From Sipunculus nudus (taxonomy: Eukaryota; Annelida; Sipuncula; Golfingiida; Sipunculidae), in the NCBI GenBank assembly GCA_026874595.1, contig CM049316.1:63901176-63965175 (forward strand): a DNA stretch of 64,000 nucleotides, read 5' to 3'. Under the pieces are notes generated by a model. The model was not told where the DNA came from. It saw only the letters and a list, made by a program, of their open reading frames with translations, and did not search any database. The position numbers and the translations under genes were made by a program. Position 1 is the first letter of the stretch; the number at the start of each line of letters is the position of its first letter. Positions 23,614-32,818 of the stretch are shown here, piece after piece.

Positions 23614-24917
23614 CCGTAAAATCTCCACTTAAAACCGCACTTCCGATTAAAACCGCACCCAGACTTCGCCGAAATTCCAGGCGAGACACCGCGAGGGGCT
23701 CAAATACTAAGAACCCCCCTTTAAAACCGCACCAACTTTCGCTACGGAATGATTTGACAAAAGACAATCAAGCAAGCATCTAGAAATGAACACGCGTAGG
23801 TTGCGACTCGGCCATTCCTGTCCACTTTAAAAATTCCTTGGGCATTTTATTTAAACACAGCATAACACTTTTTTTAGCAGGGTCACTCAAGCATGAAGTT
23901 TGGGAAGACGCAAGGGCCAGTGAACCTCTGCCTGTTTATACAGATTTTATATTCCGTGCCGTATTCTTGTTTGCTACTGATTTGTCATTATATTTTGGAA
24001 AAAATATTCTGCTGATCCATTTCAAGTCAATTTATATTTTAATTCTAAATGTAATATTTTGAAATCTTAATTTTTGATGAAAATTCCATTTTCTGGAATT
24101 ACTCGGAAGATTCAAATCATTTTCATACCGGTTACTTCGGTATTATCTTCGTCACATCGTACGTTGACATCGCTCCATGTCACAATTTGCTGGTGCGTTT
24201 GAAAACATCGCTGGTCAACTTAACTAAATATCAAAGTAACTGAAGATACCTTTTCGAGATACGCACTTATAGGAAACATGACGCTTGAAAACGAGTGATT
24301 TTAATGTAAAATTAAAGTGGCCAGTCCGGGTTAGCAAGTTTTTTTCCTGAAGAAAGTTTCCGTGTGGAGAGCCATTTTGTCAAGGCAGTGTTCGCGCAAG
24401 GCATGCTGGGACGAAATAGGTGGCTGTTCTATTTACCACCCACCGCGTACAGCCGTTCAAAATATTCTTAGCAGAATAACGGGGTGTTTCAGCACATGGC
24501 GGCACTCAAACTTGATTTTAAAACGATCGTCTGCCATTGTGTGACTCTTTACGATGTCAGAGTCCTGGATACCGCCGCATTTAATGCAGTTAGGTTGTTG
24601 TAAACGAATTATTTGGTGACAATTACCAAGGTTTTATAACAAGTTATATATCACACGAAAACTAATCAGCAATATTTAATTTATAAATAACAAATAATCG
24701 TAAATAATACATTTACACACGGCTCCCATGCATGCTAAGAACAGTCTTCGAAAGTTGCAATATTATCGCCCACGCGCCGGCCCAAAAACGATGTCTGCCA
24801 GGAAGATATTCAGGAAACCCTTTTAGTATAAACCGCACAGTGCTTTCAGGAAATCAACCTGATTTCAAGATTTTGAATTTCTTGATTAAACCGCGGTTTT
24901 AAGTAGAGATTTTACGG
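23614..24917. mobile_element. 1.3-kb TIR element with TA target duplication (Tc1/mariner-like MITE)
   Basis: The ends are 25-bp inverted repeats with one mismatch, starting CCGTAAAATCTC and followed by ACTTAAAACCGC. TA flanks both sides (23612-23613 and 24918-24919). The homologous uninterrupted sequence at 34010-34030 reads CACTTACAGATCG with a single TA, which confirms both the boundaries and the TA duplication. Internal frames are short and lack a DDE/D transposase, so it must be moved in trans. The GC content rises in places, for example CCGCGTACAGCCG near 24443. Superfamily assignment rests on the TA duplication only. Confidence 0.85.
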
Positions 24918-25175
24918 TACAGATCGAGTTCGCGTCTTGTTGTCCAATTGACCTATATTTGACCATATGACAGATCCTGAACATAGAAAATTTCATTAAA
25001 GACAGAAATTTTTATGAAAAATGCACAAGTATGGACTTTTTTCACAATGCCTGCAGATACTGGCCTGATTTTTTGGTATGTTGCTTGATAATGACCTGTT
25101 ACAGATTGAGTTTGAATTTTGCCCTTGTTGACCTACTTTTGACCATACAACACCTCCTGAACTTAAAATTTTTTT

Positions 25176-26447
25176 TTAATTTAGTTTTTAGTTTTCTCAA
25201 AGGATCTTCAAGGGCTCTTGAACAGTACATGATTTACAATGATTTACTGTAGATCTTCCAGTAAGTTATGACCAGTCGGTTGGAGTTACTATTTTAAAAT
25301 TGTCATACAAGCTCAGTTGCATCACTCCTAGGTGTAATACTAGTAGATTTAAATTACAGTTAGAACAAAGGAAATAACACTGCATGCGGCACAAGTACTG
25401 GTGATGAAAACCATAAGGTACTAATAAATCAATCTGAATCCAGCTAAGTAGAAAAAAAATAACTACCAGGACATTGTTCAGCAGAATGGGACAATTTGAA
25501 TATATATATATATATATATATTTTCTACAGACTTAAATTACTAATTTGCCTGAGGTTTTTCCAGGCTGAACTATGCAACCAAATCCCCACTCATATGGTT
25601 ATACTGAGGTTATCCTATGCTGAATATGGCAAAGGTCACTCTTACCTGTAAATATGGGTTTAACGTGGTTATTAATCACATCCTAGTAATAGAAAATATC
25701 TGTTGGCGATTTCTGATGACATCCACACCAAGTTGTAGTTATGGTAGACAATCCAGTGTCAAGTCAGCCAAAAGGAACTCCATAAGTCCTTAAGTTGCTG
25801 TACATTGAGACAATGTAGCTGAAGGCAAATGGAGGTTCTCAGCGAAAGGTCAGTTGGAAACGTTCAAGGCACCCAGTGACCCCGTGTCACTCTTCTTTTG
25901 GCTTCTCTCTTTTTGACAGTAGTGAGGGCAGTGCACGGTAGGGTTGTTTAGGTAAAGGCACAGATGTTTTTACCTGATGGTTTTAATCAGCCAAATACAG
26001 AGCAATATTTTATTGCATGTTAGACAGTAAAATTGTTTAAAATTAAATATTCTGTGTAGTTCTTGGTATGTATACAACCTTTAAGAGAAAGATGTATTTA
26101 ATAATGTTATCAGAATTTAAATCATTTATGTTAATACATGGCTACTTGTGGTTGAACTTTCACAATCTTTGGCATTTCTTCAGATAATTTATTGCTGGCT
26201 GGAGTAAACCAAAATTTACTTATTTCTCTTAGCTAAAATGGTCAAACTTTTATTCTAACTTGATATTCAGACAGATTCCAATGAAATCTCTTTTGTGACT
26301 GCAAATTATGACATGATGTTGCAATGAGCAAAATTCTTTGAACTAAAGGAGCAAACACAATATTGAACATCATGATAATCAAATTCATTGTAGTGTTTAA
26401 TGAATAATGATCCTGAACAAGTATTTTTGTTGGATCATGAAATTGAT
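25176..26447. other. Intergenic DNA left of the retroelement
   Basis: AT-rich, with a short (TA)n run at 25498-25520. No gene, RNA or repeat end was recognised. Confidence 0.5.
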
Positions 26448-26613
26448 TTGTAAAATAAATAGAATATTTATTGCCATTTAGTGGACAGGAGGCGCTGCAC
26501 TCAGGGTTTACTAATTACCGCGCCTACAGGTGTCTATTACGTAACTGATCACCAAACGCTGCACTTGTCCCATTATAGCGGCGGCAGCTCGAGAGTTCGC
26601 ACAGTTAATTTTT
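26448..26613 (+). repeat. A1 split direct repeat of the Ngaro-like element
   Basis: 166-bp left terminal repeat, from TTGTAAAATAAATAGAATAT to CGCACAGTTAATTTTT. It matches 30624-30789 except for C at 26570 versus T at 30746. The first ATG of the SAM ORF begins at the base after this repeat, so the repeat serves as the leader of the element's transcript. Confidence 0.95.
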
Positions 26614-26967
26614 ATGGTCATTTACCTGTTAAATATGTCGGGGAATTTTGAATTAGAGACTTGGGCAGAGGAAACAAAGCTGTCCCCAAAAACAGTTGAA
26701 ATATTGAAAACACAGGATATTAGTACAAAGGATACGCTTTTGGCGTTGACGGAGGTGGACTTATCTGAACTCGGCCTGACCGTGGGCAGTAAAACCAAAT
26801 TGAGGGAAGCAATTGTTCATTTGCGGAATGGACAGAAGGAATACAACCTGGCTAATAAACCGGTAACGACTGCAGAGCTGAGAAAGGACAGTAAACTACA
26901 AATGCTTGTTGAGGAGATGGCCGATTCAGGTGCATTTTTTAATGAAGACATACTGGAGCGAGTATAG
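26614..26967 (+). CDS. SAM-domain ORF of the Ngaro-like element
   Basis: A 117-codon intact frame, starting at ATG 26614 or, more plausibly, the ATG at 26635 (MSGNFELE). Residues about 10-70 fit a sterile alpha motif fold: LETWAEETKLS near the start, ILKTQDISTKDTLLALTEVD, LSELGLTVGSKTKLREAIVH, then a charged tail (ELRKDSKLQMLVEEM). SAM domains commonly form head-to-tail polymers or bind partners, so a structural, capsid-like or gag-like role is plausible but unproven. It ends in TAG at 26965, and the next ORF begins 120 bp later in the same frame after further stops. The frame is intact while pol is broken. It could also be a captured host domain. Confidence 0.75.
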   Translation: MVIYLLNMSGNFELETWAEETKLSPKTVEILKTQDISTKDTLLALTEVDLSELGLTVGSKTKLREAIVHLRNGQKEYNLANKPVTTAELRKDSKLQMLVEEMADSGAFFNEDILERV

Positions 26968-27087
26968 AATCCGGTCTACATGTAACATGGACGAGGTTAT
27001 AATATGGGTGTATACGGACGGACGTATTTTTGTTTAGGATACATTTAATGGAGAAGTAAGAGGCATGTCGATGTCATATCATCAGGC

Positions 27088-27843
27088 ATGTCATGGCTTA
27101 TGTTGATTACTTCAAATATGAGACGGTCCAGTCAGTTTAGACCCATCTTGGAAATGAAGACCGGATTGCATACTCGGGCCGACATACTGGGAACCGCCAG
27201 GGAGCAGCCAACAGAGGGACCGCCAAGAAACAGCTCAGCTAAAGGTAAACAATGTTTCCTTATTCCTGACTTTCTAACCAGCCCATTGATAGTATTAGAA
27301 GAATCCGACAATCCTCTGTATGGCTCAGATGAGGGCTCTCTTGTATGGCGTTCCAAGAATCGTAAACCTCGCCCAGAAGAAGTCAATTTAGCTCAGTGGA
27401 TAAGCGCTAGTAACCGGATCCTGTGTAAATTAATTGAGGTGGGTGAAATAAATGACCTACAGCAAGTTAAACAGTACGCATCCTACCAAATAAAGATCGG
27501 CGAATTCGCGCAAGTGAACAAAGTGCCATCTGTCATGGTATATGACCACAGGTTCCGCCAGCTACAGTCCGAAAACAATTACTCATGGGAAAAGGATGAT
27601 GTACATCTTGCCATGTTTCATTTAGAGAAAAGTGAAAAAGTTTTAACAAAGCAAAAATTTGGCCAATACCAACACAAAACAGTACGGCGTGACATAACAG
27701 GGGTTGAAATTTGCCGCGATTTTCAGACTGAAAGCGGCTGTAGGCGCCCTTTCTGTAGGTTCAGTCATGCGTGTATGGTCCCTGGATGTCGCCAAAAGCA
27801 TCCCGAATACATGCACAACAGGTTGGGCCCCAATTATAAATAG
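27088..27843 (+). CDS. Gag-like ORF with C-terminal CCCH zinc finger
   Basis: A 251-codon intact frame beginning MSWLMLITSN. The centre is mostly helical and charged (LAQWISASNRILCKLIEVGE, KQYASYQIKIGEFAQ). Near the C-terminus is a CCCH finger, C-x8-C-x4-C-x3-H (residues about 208-226, from CRDFQTESGC to FCRFSH), followed by a second Cys/His cluster C-x4-C-x3-H-x4-H (CMVPGCRQKHPEYMH). Nucleic-acid binding of the element RNA or cDNA is the likely role. It ends in UAG at 27841-27843, and the reverse-transcriptase frame continues in the same phase with no shift, so readthrough is conceivable. Position and finger support a gag function; the family is not otherwise recognised. Confidence 0.75.
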   Translation: MSWLMLITSNMRRSSQFRPILEMKTGLHTRADILGTAREQPTEGPPRNSSAKGKQCFLIPDFLTSPLIVLEESDNPLYGSDEGSLVWRSKNRKPRPEEVNLAQWISASNRILCKLIEVGEINDLQQVKQYASYQIKIGEFAQVNKVPSVMVYDHRFRQLQSENNYSWEKDDVHLAMFHLEKSEKVLTKQKFGQYQHKTVRRDITGVEICRDFQTESGCRRPFCRFSHACMVPGCRQKHPEYMHNRLGPNYK

Positions 27844-28842
27844 GAAATACCGGTCACCAGCCCATTGACGTCTTGTCTGCCAGTATGGAAAGAAGCTTTA
27901 GATAAGGATGTAGATAGGGACTTTATAGTTAACGGCATTACCTATGGTTTTAAAATTGTAGATAATAATTCATCCATTACACATGTGGAGTGCGAGAATT
28001 ATCGCTCTGCTACCAACAGTGCTACAAGAAGCAAAGTTGAAATGCAAATTAGAGATGAGATAAATAAAGGAAATTACGTTCTATGTGCAAAAAAGCCCAC
28101 TATTGTCAGTGCTTTGGGTGCTATTCCAAAGAAGGATAGTGATGAAATTAGACTGATTCATGATGCAAGTATGCCCCAGTGCGGTTCTCTCAATTCATAT
28201 GCGTCTCCGGAGTCTGTCTCTTATGAAAATTTAGACACAGCTGTTAAATATATTAATAAGAATTCATTCATGGCTAAAGTTGACTTAAAGTGGGGATACC
28301 GGTCTGTTCTGATCCATAGGGATTGTTTCCAGGTTACAGGACTTAAATGGAAATTTTCTGGGGAAGATAAACCTAGATATATGTATGATACGCGGTTGTG
28401 TTTTGGCGCAAGTAAAAGTCCTGCGATATTTCAAAGAATTGCCAAAGCAGTTGGTAGAATGATGAAAAGAAAGGGGTTTCATGGAATTATTGTATATTTA
28501 GATGACTTTTTATTAGTAGAGAACAGCGAGGAAAAATGCAGGAAAGCCTTACATACATTAATTGATCTTCTTACAGATCTAGGATTCTCAGTTAATTGGC
28601 GCAAGGTGGTAGCACCTACGAAAATCATCACGTTTTTGGGTATTGAAATAGACTCATCCTTGGAATTGCTGAGAATTCCAAGAGTGAAGCTTTGTGAGAT
28701 TAAATCATATGTTTGTGCATGGCTAAATAAAATTTCCTTCACCAAACGGCAGTTGCAACAAATAATAGGCAAATTAAACTGGGTAGCGTCAATTTTTAGG
28801 GTGGCACGACCACTGTTAAGAAAACTGATAGATGTATGTTAA
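27844..28842 (+). CDS. Reverse transcriptase domain of the Ngaro-like element
   Basis: An open frame in the same phase as the gag-like ORF, entered after its UAG. Visible RT blocks in order are: LGAIPKKDSDEIRLIHDASM, motif A MAKVDLKWGYRSVLIH with its aspartate, motif B LCFGASKSPAIFQRI, motif C IVYLDDFLLV with the paired aspartates, and the primer-grip-like TKIITFLGIEIDSS. The DLKWGYR and CFGASKSP phrasing is typical of the DIRS/Ngaro group rather than Ty3. No ATG is needed if readthrough occurs; otherwise the start is unclear. The frame ends at TAA 28840-28842, after which the same phase continues into the connection domain, so this stop is likely a lesion. Confidence 0.85.
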   Translation, partial: EIPVTSPLTSCLPVWKEALDKDVDRDFIVNGITYGFKIVDNNSSITHVECENYRSATNSATRSKVEMQIRDEINKGNYVLCAKKPTIVSALGAIPKKDSDEIRLIHDASMPQCGSLNSYASPESVSYENLDTAVKYINKNSFMAKVDLKWGYRSVLIHRDCFQVTGLKWKFSGEDKPRYMYDTRLCFGASKSPAIFQRIAKAVGRMMKRKGFHGIIVYLDDFLLVENSEEKCRKALHTLIDLLTDLGFSVNWRKVVAPTKIITFLGIEIDSSLELLRIPRVKLCEIKSYVCAWLNKISFTKRQLQQIIGKLNWVASIFRVARPLLRKLIDVC

Positions 28843-29504
28843 TCTTTACAAAAACCTTCACACAGAACCAGGCTTAATGTGGAGCTACGGATGGAACTGC
28901 GAAGGTGGATATACTTCTTGCAAGGTGACCAATTCAATGGCGTGGCGTACATAAATGTTCGGAAACCACAGCCCGATATCACCATATCTACAGATGCCTG
29001 CGATCAGGGCATCACAATAAGCGGCAGCAACGGAGCGTGGATTGGTTCTATTGCAACTGGACGGCAGACTTCGCATTACTTGACATAGGTGGCAAAGACA
29101 TTAATTTGAAAGAGCTTTATACAATTTTACTTGCAGTTCGCAGATGGCATAAAGACTGGTATAATAAGAAAGTGGTGGTTTACACTGATAATAATGCTGC
29201 TAAATATTGGATAAACAAAGGTATGGGCAAGAACGCGCATGTAAATGTTTGGCTCCAGGAGATAGCATGGTTATCCTTGACTGGTAACTTCTGGTTAACA
29301 GCGAAACGAGTGCCCACAGAAAAGAACATCACAGCTGATGCGATCTCCCGGTTTCACAACTTAAACTTTGCTGCTATGGCCCAGGCAATGTTACAGCAGC
29401 ATTGTGGTATTGATATCGCAGACCATGAATACAAACTTTTTAACCATATGTCAACTGACGCTTTTTTTTGTGTGTTGCAGAACTGGAACAGTGGCAGACC
29501 TTGA
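28843..29504 (+). pseudogene. RNase H domain, frameshifted
   Basis: The RT phase continues after the TAA to about 29060 and includes ISTDACDQG with the first RNase H aspartate. The remainder is one frame over, from about 29037 to 29504: DIGGKDINLKEL (catalytic glutamate), VVVYTDNNAAKYW (second aspartate) and NITADAISRF (last aspartate). All four acidic residues therefore survive in the DNA, but a stop at 28840 and a frame change between about 29037 and 29086 separate them. The IGGKDIN..EL motif is common in DIRS-order RNase H. No methyltransferase follows. Confidence 0.85.
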
Positions 29505-30461
29505 AACAGGAACTGTCAGCATATCGGAAAGCAGCTTTCGCTGATACCACAAAAGCTACATACAAATGTCACCTCCGTGCATATTTACGTTTTTGTTTGT
29601 ATTTCAAGTGTACGCCAGTACCTATTGATCGGTAATCATTATTGTTATATGCTGTTTTTTTGGCCAGATCGCTGAAACCAGAGAGCGTGCGACAGTACCT
29701 CAATATAGTTAGAATAATCCATCTGGAAGCAGGTATGTCAAATCCTTTAGAGAACAATTATGCTTTAAACATGCTACTGAGAGGAGTACGACGTCGTAAA
29801 GGATCGCCTCCTCGGCAGAAATTGCCTATCACGCCAATGATTCTTCGAGACATTAAAAACAGGTTAAATCTGCGGGACTCTTTCCAGGCAACGTTTTGGA
29901 CAGTGTGTATAGTTGCCTTTCTAACCTTCTGTAGAAAATCTACATTATTGCTCAAGAGCCCTAATAAATTTGACCCGTCTTCTGATTTGACCTCGTGTGA
30001 TCTCTCTCGTGTGGACGGCGGTCTTGTTCTAAACGTTAAGAGAACAAAAACAGTGCAGTATAAAGAAAGACAATTACAGATCCCTCTTACACAAAACAAT
30101 GGTGACTTGTGCCCAGTGTTAGCACTGGAAAATATGTGTACGCAGATTGGGGAGGTCGGCAGTAGGCCAGATATACCGCTGTTCGTATATCGACACAAAA
30201 GCGGTGGCTTGAAAGTTATGACACACACGCTTTTTAATGATATGCTGAAAAGAACTCTTGAGACATGCGGCTACAATTCGCGCGAATACTCGGGACATTC
30301 ATTCAGGCGGGGTGGAAGTTGCTTTTACCTTTTTGAATGGTGCACCAGAACTTTTAATCAAAGCGCAAGGGGACTGGCGATCCAACTGTTGGGAAAGGTA
30401 CATAAACATTCCGTTGGAATATCGCTGGCGCATATCAAACCTGCTGGCATCTAAGATGTAA
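29459..30461 (+). pseudogene. Tyrosine recombinase of the Ngaro-like element, broken
   Basis: The N-terminal core-binding part runs from about 29483 (LEQWQTLKQEL, TYKCHLRAYLRF) to an in-frame TAA at 29633-29635. The same phase then resumes (LARSLKPESVRQYLNIVR) to about 30310. Catalytic residues are visible: Arg in VAFLTFCRKS, then HSFRRGG (His-x-x-Arg) near 30295. Beyond a frameshift at about 30305-30320 come NGAPELLIKAQGDWRSN and WERYINIPLEYR, with the Trp and nucleophilic Tyr, ending at 30459-30461. So the full R-H-R-W-Y set is present at DNA level but split over two frames with one stop. No start ATG is seen; the frame overlaps the end of RNase H. Confidence 0.85.
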
Positions 30462-30514
30462 TGAGTTGTGTGACTAAATATTTCCTTATTTTTCAGACAT
30501 TGTAGTTATTTCAT

Positions 30515-30600
30515 GGTGTTGGGCTCTGGAGGCAGTTTATAACCACCGATTGCCATGTATAACTGCAGCGAATGGAATACAACGTTATAAGCCCAACACC
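30515..30600 (+). repeat. Inverted repeat GGTGTTGGGC / GCCCAACACC bracketing B1
   Basis: A perfect 10-bp inverted pair lies at 30515-30524 and 30591-30600, enclosing nearly all of B1. It could form a long hairpin in the element's RNA or single-stranded cDNA near the point where A2 and B copies are joined. B2 is not flanked in this way. Confidence 0.7.
30529..30596 (+). repeat. B1 repeat of the Ngaro-like element
   Basis: 68-bp repeat beginning GAGGCAGTTTATAACCACCG. It recurs as B2 at 30849-30916 with two substitutions. Confidence 0.92.
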
Positions 30601-30623
30601 GTCTTGTTATTTATGGACACTAA

Positions 30624-30789
30624 TTGTAAAATAAATAGAATATTTATTGCCATTTAGTGGACAGGAGGCGCTGCACTCAGGGTTTACTAATTACCGCGCC
30701 TACAGGTGTCTATTACGTAACTGATCACCAAACGCTGCACTTGTCTCATTATAGCGGCGGCAGCTCGAGAGTTCGCACAGTTAATTTTT
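30624..30789 (+). repeat. A2 split direct repeat
   Basis: 166-bp copy of A1 with one substitution (T at 30746). It lies between B1 and B2 and is followed by a T-rich stretch. Confidence 0.95.
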
Positions 30790-30848
30790 TTTTAATTTCA
30801 CATTTTTAAAGTTTTTTAAAGTTATATTGAGCACTTTTATATCTTTAT

Positions 30849-30916
30849 GAGGCAGTTTATAACCACCGATTGCCATGTATAACTGCAGCGAATGGAATAA
30901 AACGTTATAAGCCTAA
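30849..30916 (+). repeat. B2 repeat, right end of the Ngaro-like element
   Basis: 68-bp copy of B1 marking the right boundary. Similarity to the B1 surroundings stops after GCCTAA. Confidence 0.9.
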
Positions 30917-32248
30917 TGTAATATGTTTCATTAACACCTTCAGACATGTCAGCATTATTTTCTTGAAAGTACATCTAAAAAATATATTTTATTGTTGCAA
31001 ATTGTCTTTTAAAGTCACATTACATTGCATAGTAAACCAAAGCAGAATATGCAATATATTCTTTAAAAAAATGATTTCCTACAGTTACAAATGACAATTC
31101 AAATGGACTACCGTATAAATTGTGACACTGTTAAAGTCCATTGGTCCAACATGTTCACAGGACCCTGACTATACATAACACTTGGTCATCAATTCATGAT
31201 ATGAATATTTGTTTAGTGTTTGCTAGAGCATTTGACAAAGATCACAGTTCAAAATACTGAGTCAGCATGCAGCTGAAAAACAACACAAGTAAAGATCTTT
31301 CCCCCAAAAAAGTTCTGAAAAATTAACTCCTCTAAAAAAATTATTGTAAGGTCTGTCTTCATTGTAAGCATAAATATAAGTGATGAGCTGGTGGACAATT
31401 ATAATTGGGAATCGGTTGGGTTGATGCAAGCGATCCAAAGATCAATCATGCAGTGCCAGAATTGATTGCAAATTTTTGCATGTAACTTTTATATACATTT
31501 TGCAAGCAAAATAGAGAAAAGTCTGCATTTACTAACAAAAACTGAATTCCATGTATATGAACATGTAGGCCATAGAATTATTGCATTATTAACCTACATG
31601 TAGGCCTACATATCAGTTGAGATGATGTGCAGTAAATTACAGTATGGCTAAAATTCCTCAGGCATAGAATATTGATGCAGAATGCTGATCAAAATTGACT
31701 AAATAAATAAGATAGGCTTCCATATGCTTGGATCCTGCATATTTGGCAAAACAAACCACAATTTGTATCAATTTTTTCCATTTCCACTTGCTATAAAATA
31801 CATAGTGCTGCTGTACCAGGAAGTCCAGTACATATGAAACTTCTGGACACATTCCGCATTACTTGTTCCGCATACCATATTCAACATGCTGCCCATATAT
31901 GAAATCTTGAGTTTAATATTAATTTTACATATCTTGTAGTATCTGAAAATTCTCACAAATTTTGAAAAGCAAATGAGTTAATTTTTGCATGAGTATGATA
32001 GCCAGTATTATACATGTATTCAGTAAAACCTCGAAATTTCGACCACTAATGGGACACTGATAAAGTGATCACATTTTTGAGGTGGTCTTCTAAGGGAGGT
32101 CTCATATAAAGTGAAAAAAAAACCAGGATTGTGAACAAGTGGTCGTTATTTTGAAGAGGTTACTAAACAGAGGTGGTCATTGGGAAAGGTCTTAATAGTC
32201 TAAAGTACCAGGACCTTGGTAGTTATGAAGTTTAGCACAAGTACAATG
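30917..32248. other. Intergenic DNA with a possible pogo-like TIR fragment
   Basis: Mostly unique AT-rich sequence. At 32021-32200 the phrase CAGTAAAACCTCGAAATTTC, followed by GGTGGTCTTCTAAGGGAGGT, resembles pogo/Tigger-type non-autonomous elements, but no opposite TIR was found. Confidence 0.35.
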
Positions 32249-32680
32249 TTACGAAGACAAATTGCTGAGGGGGAAAATCCTGGGCCTATCTGGGAGTTGA
32301 ACCCAGGTTGGTGTCGCACAAGTCCGGCGAACCAACCGCTTCCCCAGCAAAGCAAGCTTCTCTAGCAAGACAGTTCGGTCCGCTTTTATGTCACCCAGTA
32401 ACACACCCCCTCTTAAAAGCGTTCTGCTATCAGAACAAGACTAATTATCCCAGGAGTCACACTTTGGTGAGCTTTTTCCCTGGGCCATAAAGTTAACGGC
32501 CACGTTAGACAAGCTCCCATTTTGTTACAAAGACAAATTGTTGAGGGGAAAAATCCTGGGCCGATCCGGGAGTCGAACCCAGGTCGATGGCGCACAAGTC
32601 AGGCGAACCAACCCCTTCTCTAGCAAAGCAAGCTTCTCTAGCGAGACAGTTCGGTCCGCTTTTATGTCACCCCATAACAA
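32249..32680 (-). repeat. Tandem pair of a tRNA-like SINE-type unit (period ~276 bp)
   Basis: Two similar ~155-bp blocks begin at 32249 and 32525. In reverse complement each has a B-box-like GGGTTCGACTCCC or slightly altered form preceded by GGTTGGTTCGCC. Both end in GACAGTTCGGTCCGCTTTTA on the plus strand. They look like tRNA-derived SINE heads duplicated with their spacer. The anticodon arm and acceptor stem of a functional tRNA are not present. Confidence 0.5.
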
Positions 32681-32818
32681 CGTGTACCTAAGATAAACCT
32701 GCTGCTGGTGCCAATAGTTTTTATCCCCATTCTTTTGCGAGTCATTCTTAATACCTGGTATTACTAATATTAGTATAAGTGTACAAAAATAAGGTATCAT
32801 TATCATAAGAAAATTTTT

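Larger units (their letters stand above)
20568..25175 (+). mobile_element. Truncated H4-family element carrying two nested insertions
   Basis: Blocks 20568-20767, 23279-23613 and 24918-25175 align in order with 33500-34270 of the full H4 copy. Shared phrases include CAGGAACCATTGTGTGG, CTTTTGTGCAGGATATCTCC and CTACTTTTGACCATACAAC. The gaps are filled by an H1 element (20768-23278) and a TA-flanked TIR element (23614-24917). The 5' part of H4 and its CTAG terminus are missing here. Confidence 0.8.
26448..30916 (+). mobile_element. Ngaro-like (DIRS order) tyrosine-recombinase retrotransposon with split direct repeats
   Basis: The element is about 4.5 kb and ordered A1, SAM ORF, CCCH gag-like ORF, RT, RNase H, tyrosine recombinase, B1, A2, B2. 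A1 (26448-26613) and A2 (30624-30789) are 166 bp and differ at one base. B1 (30529-30596) and B2 (30849-30916) are 68 bp and differ at two. A1 at the left end with B1-A2-B2 at the right is the split-direct-repeat layout of Ngaro and PAT elements, not the inverted repeats of DIRS1. No methyltransferase domain is visible, which favours Ngaro over PAT/DIRS1. No target-site duplication is seen, as expected for recombinase-mediated insertion. The pol and recombinase frames contain stops and frameshifts, so this copy is probably not autonomous. Confidence 0.88.

Noticed and set aside
29459-29485. TTTTTTTTGTGTGTTGCAG as a splice acceptor for a spliced recombinase mRNA
   Set aside because: It resembles an acceptor, but no matching donor restoring frame was evident; overlap of frames or a lesion explains the arrangement as well.
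32021-32210. pogo/Tigger-like element
   Set aside because: Only one TIR-like end (CAGTAAAACCTCG) is visible; a loosely similar block at 49767-49955 is too diverged to confirm a family.
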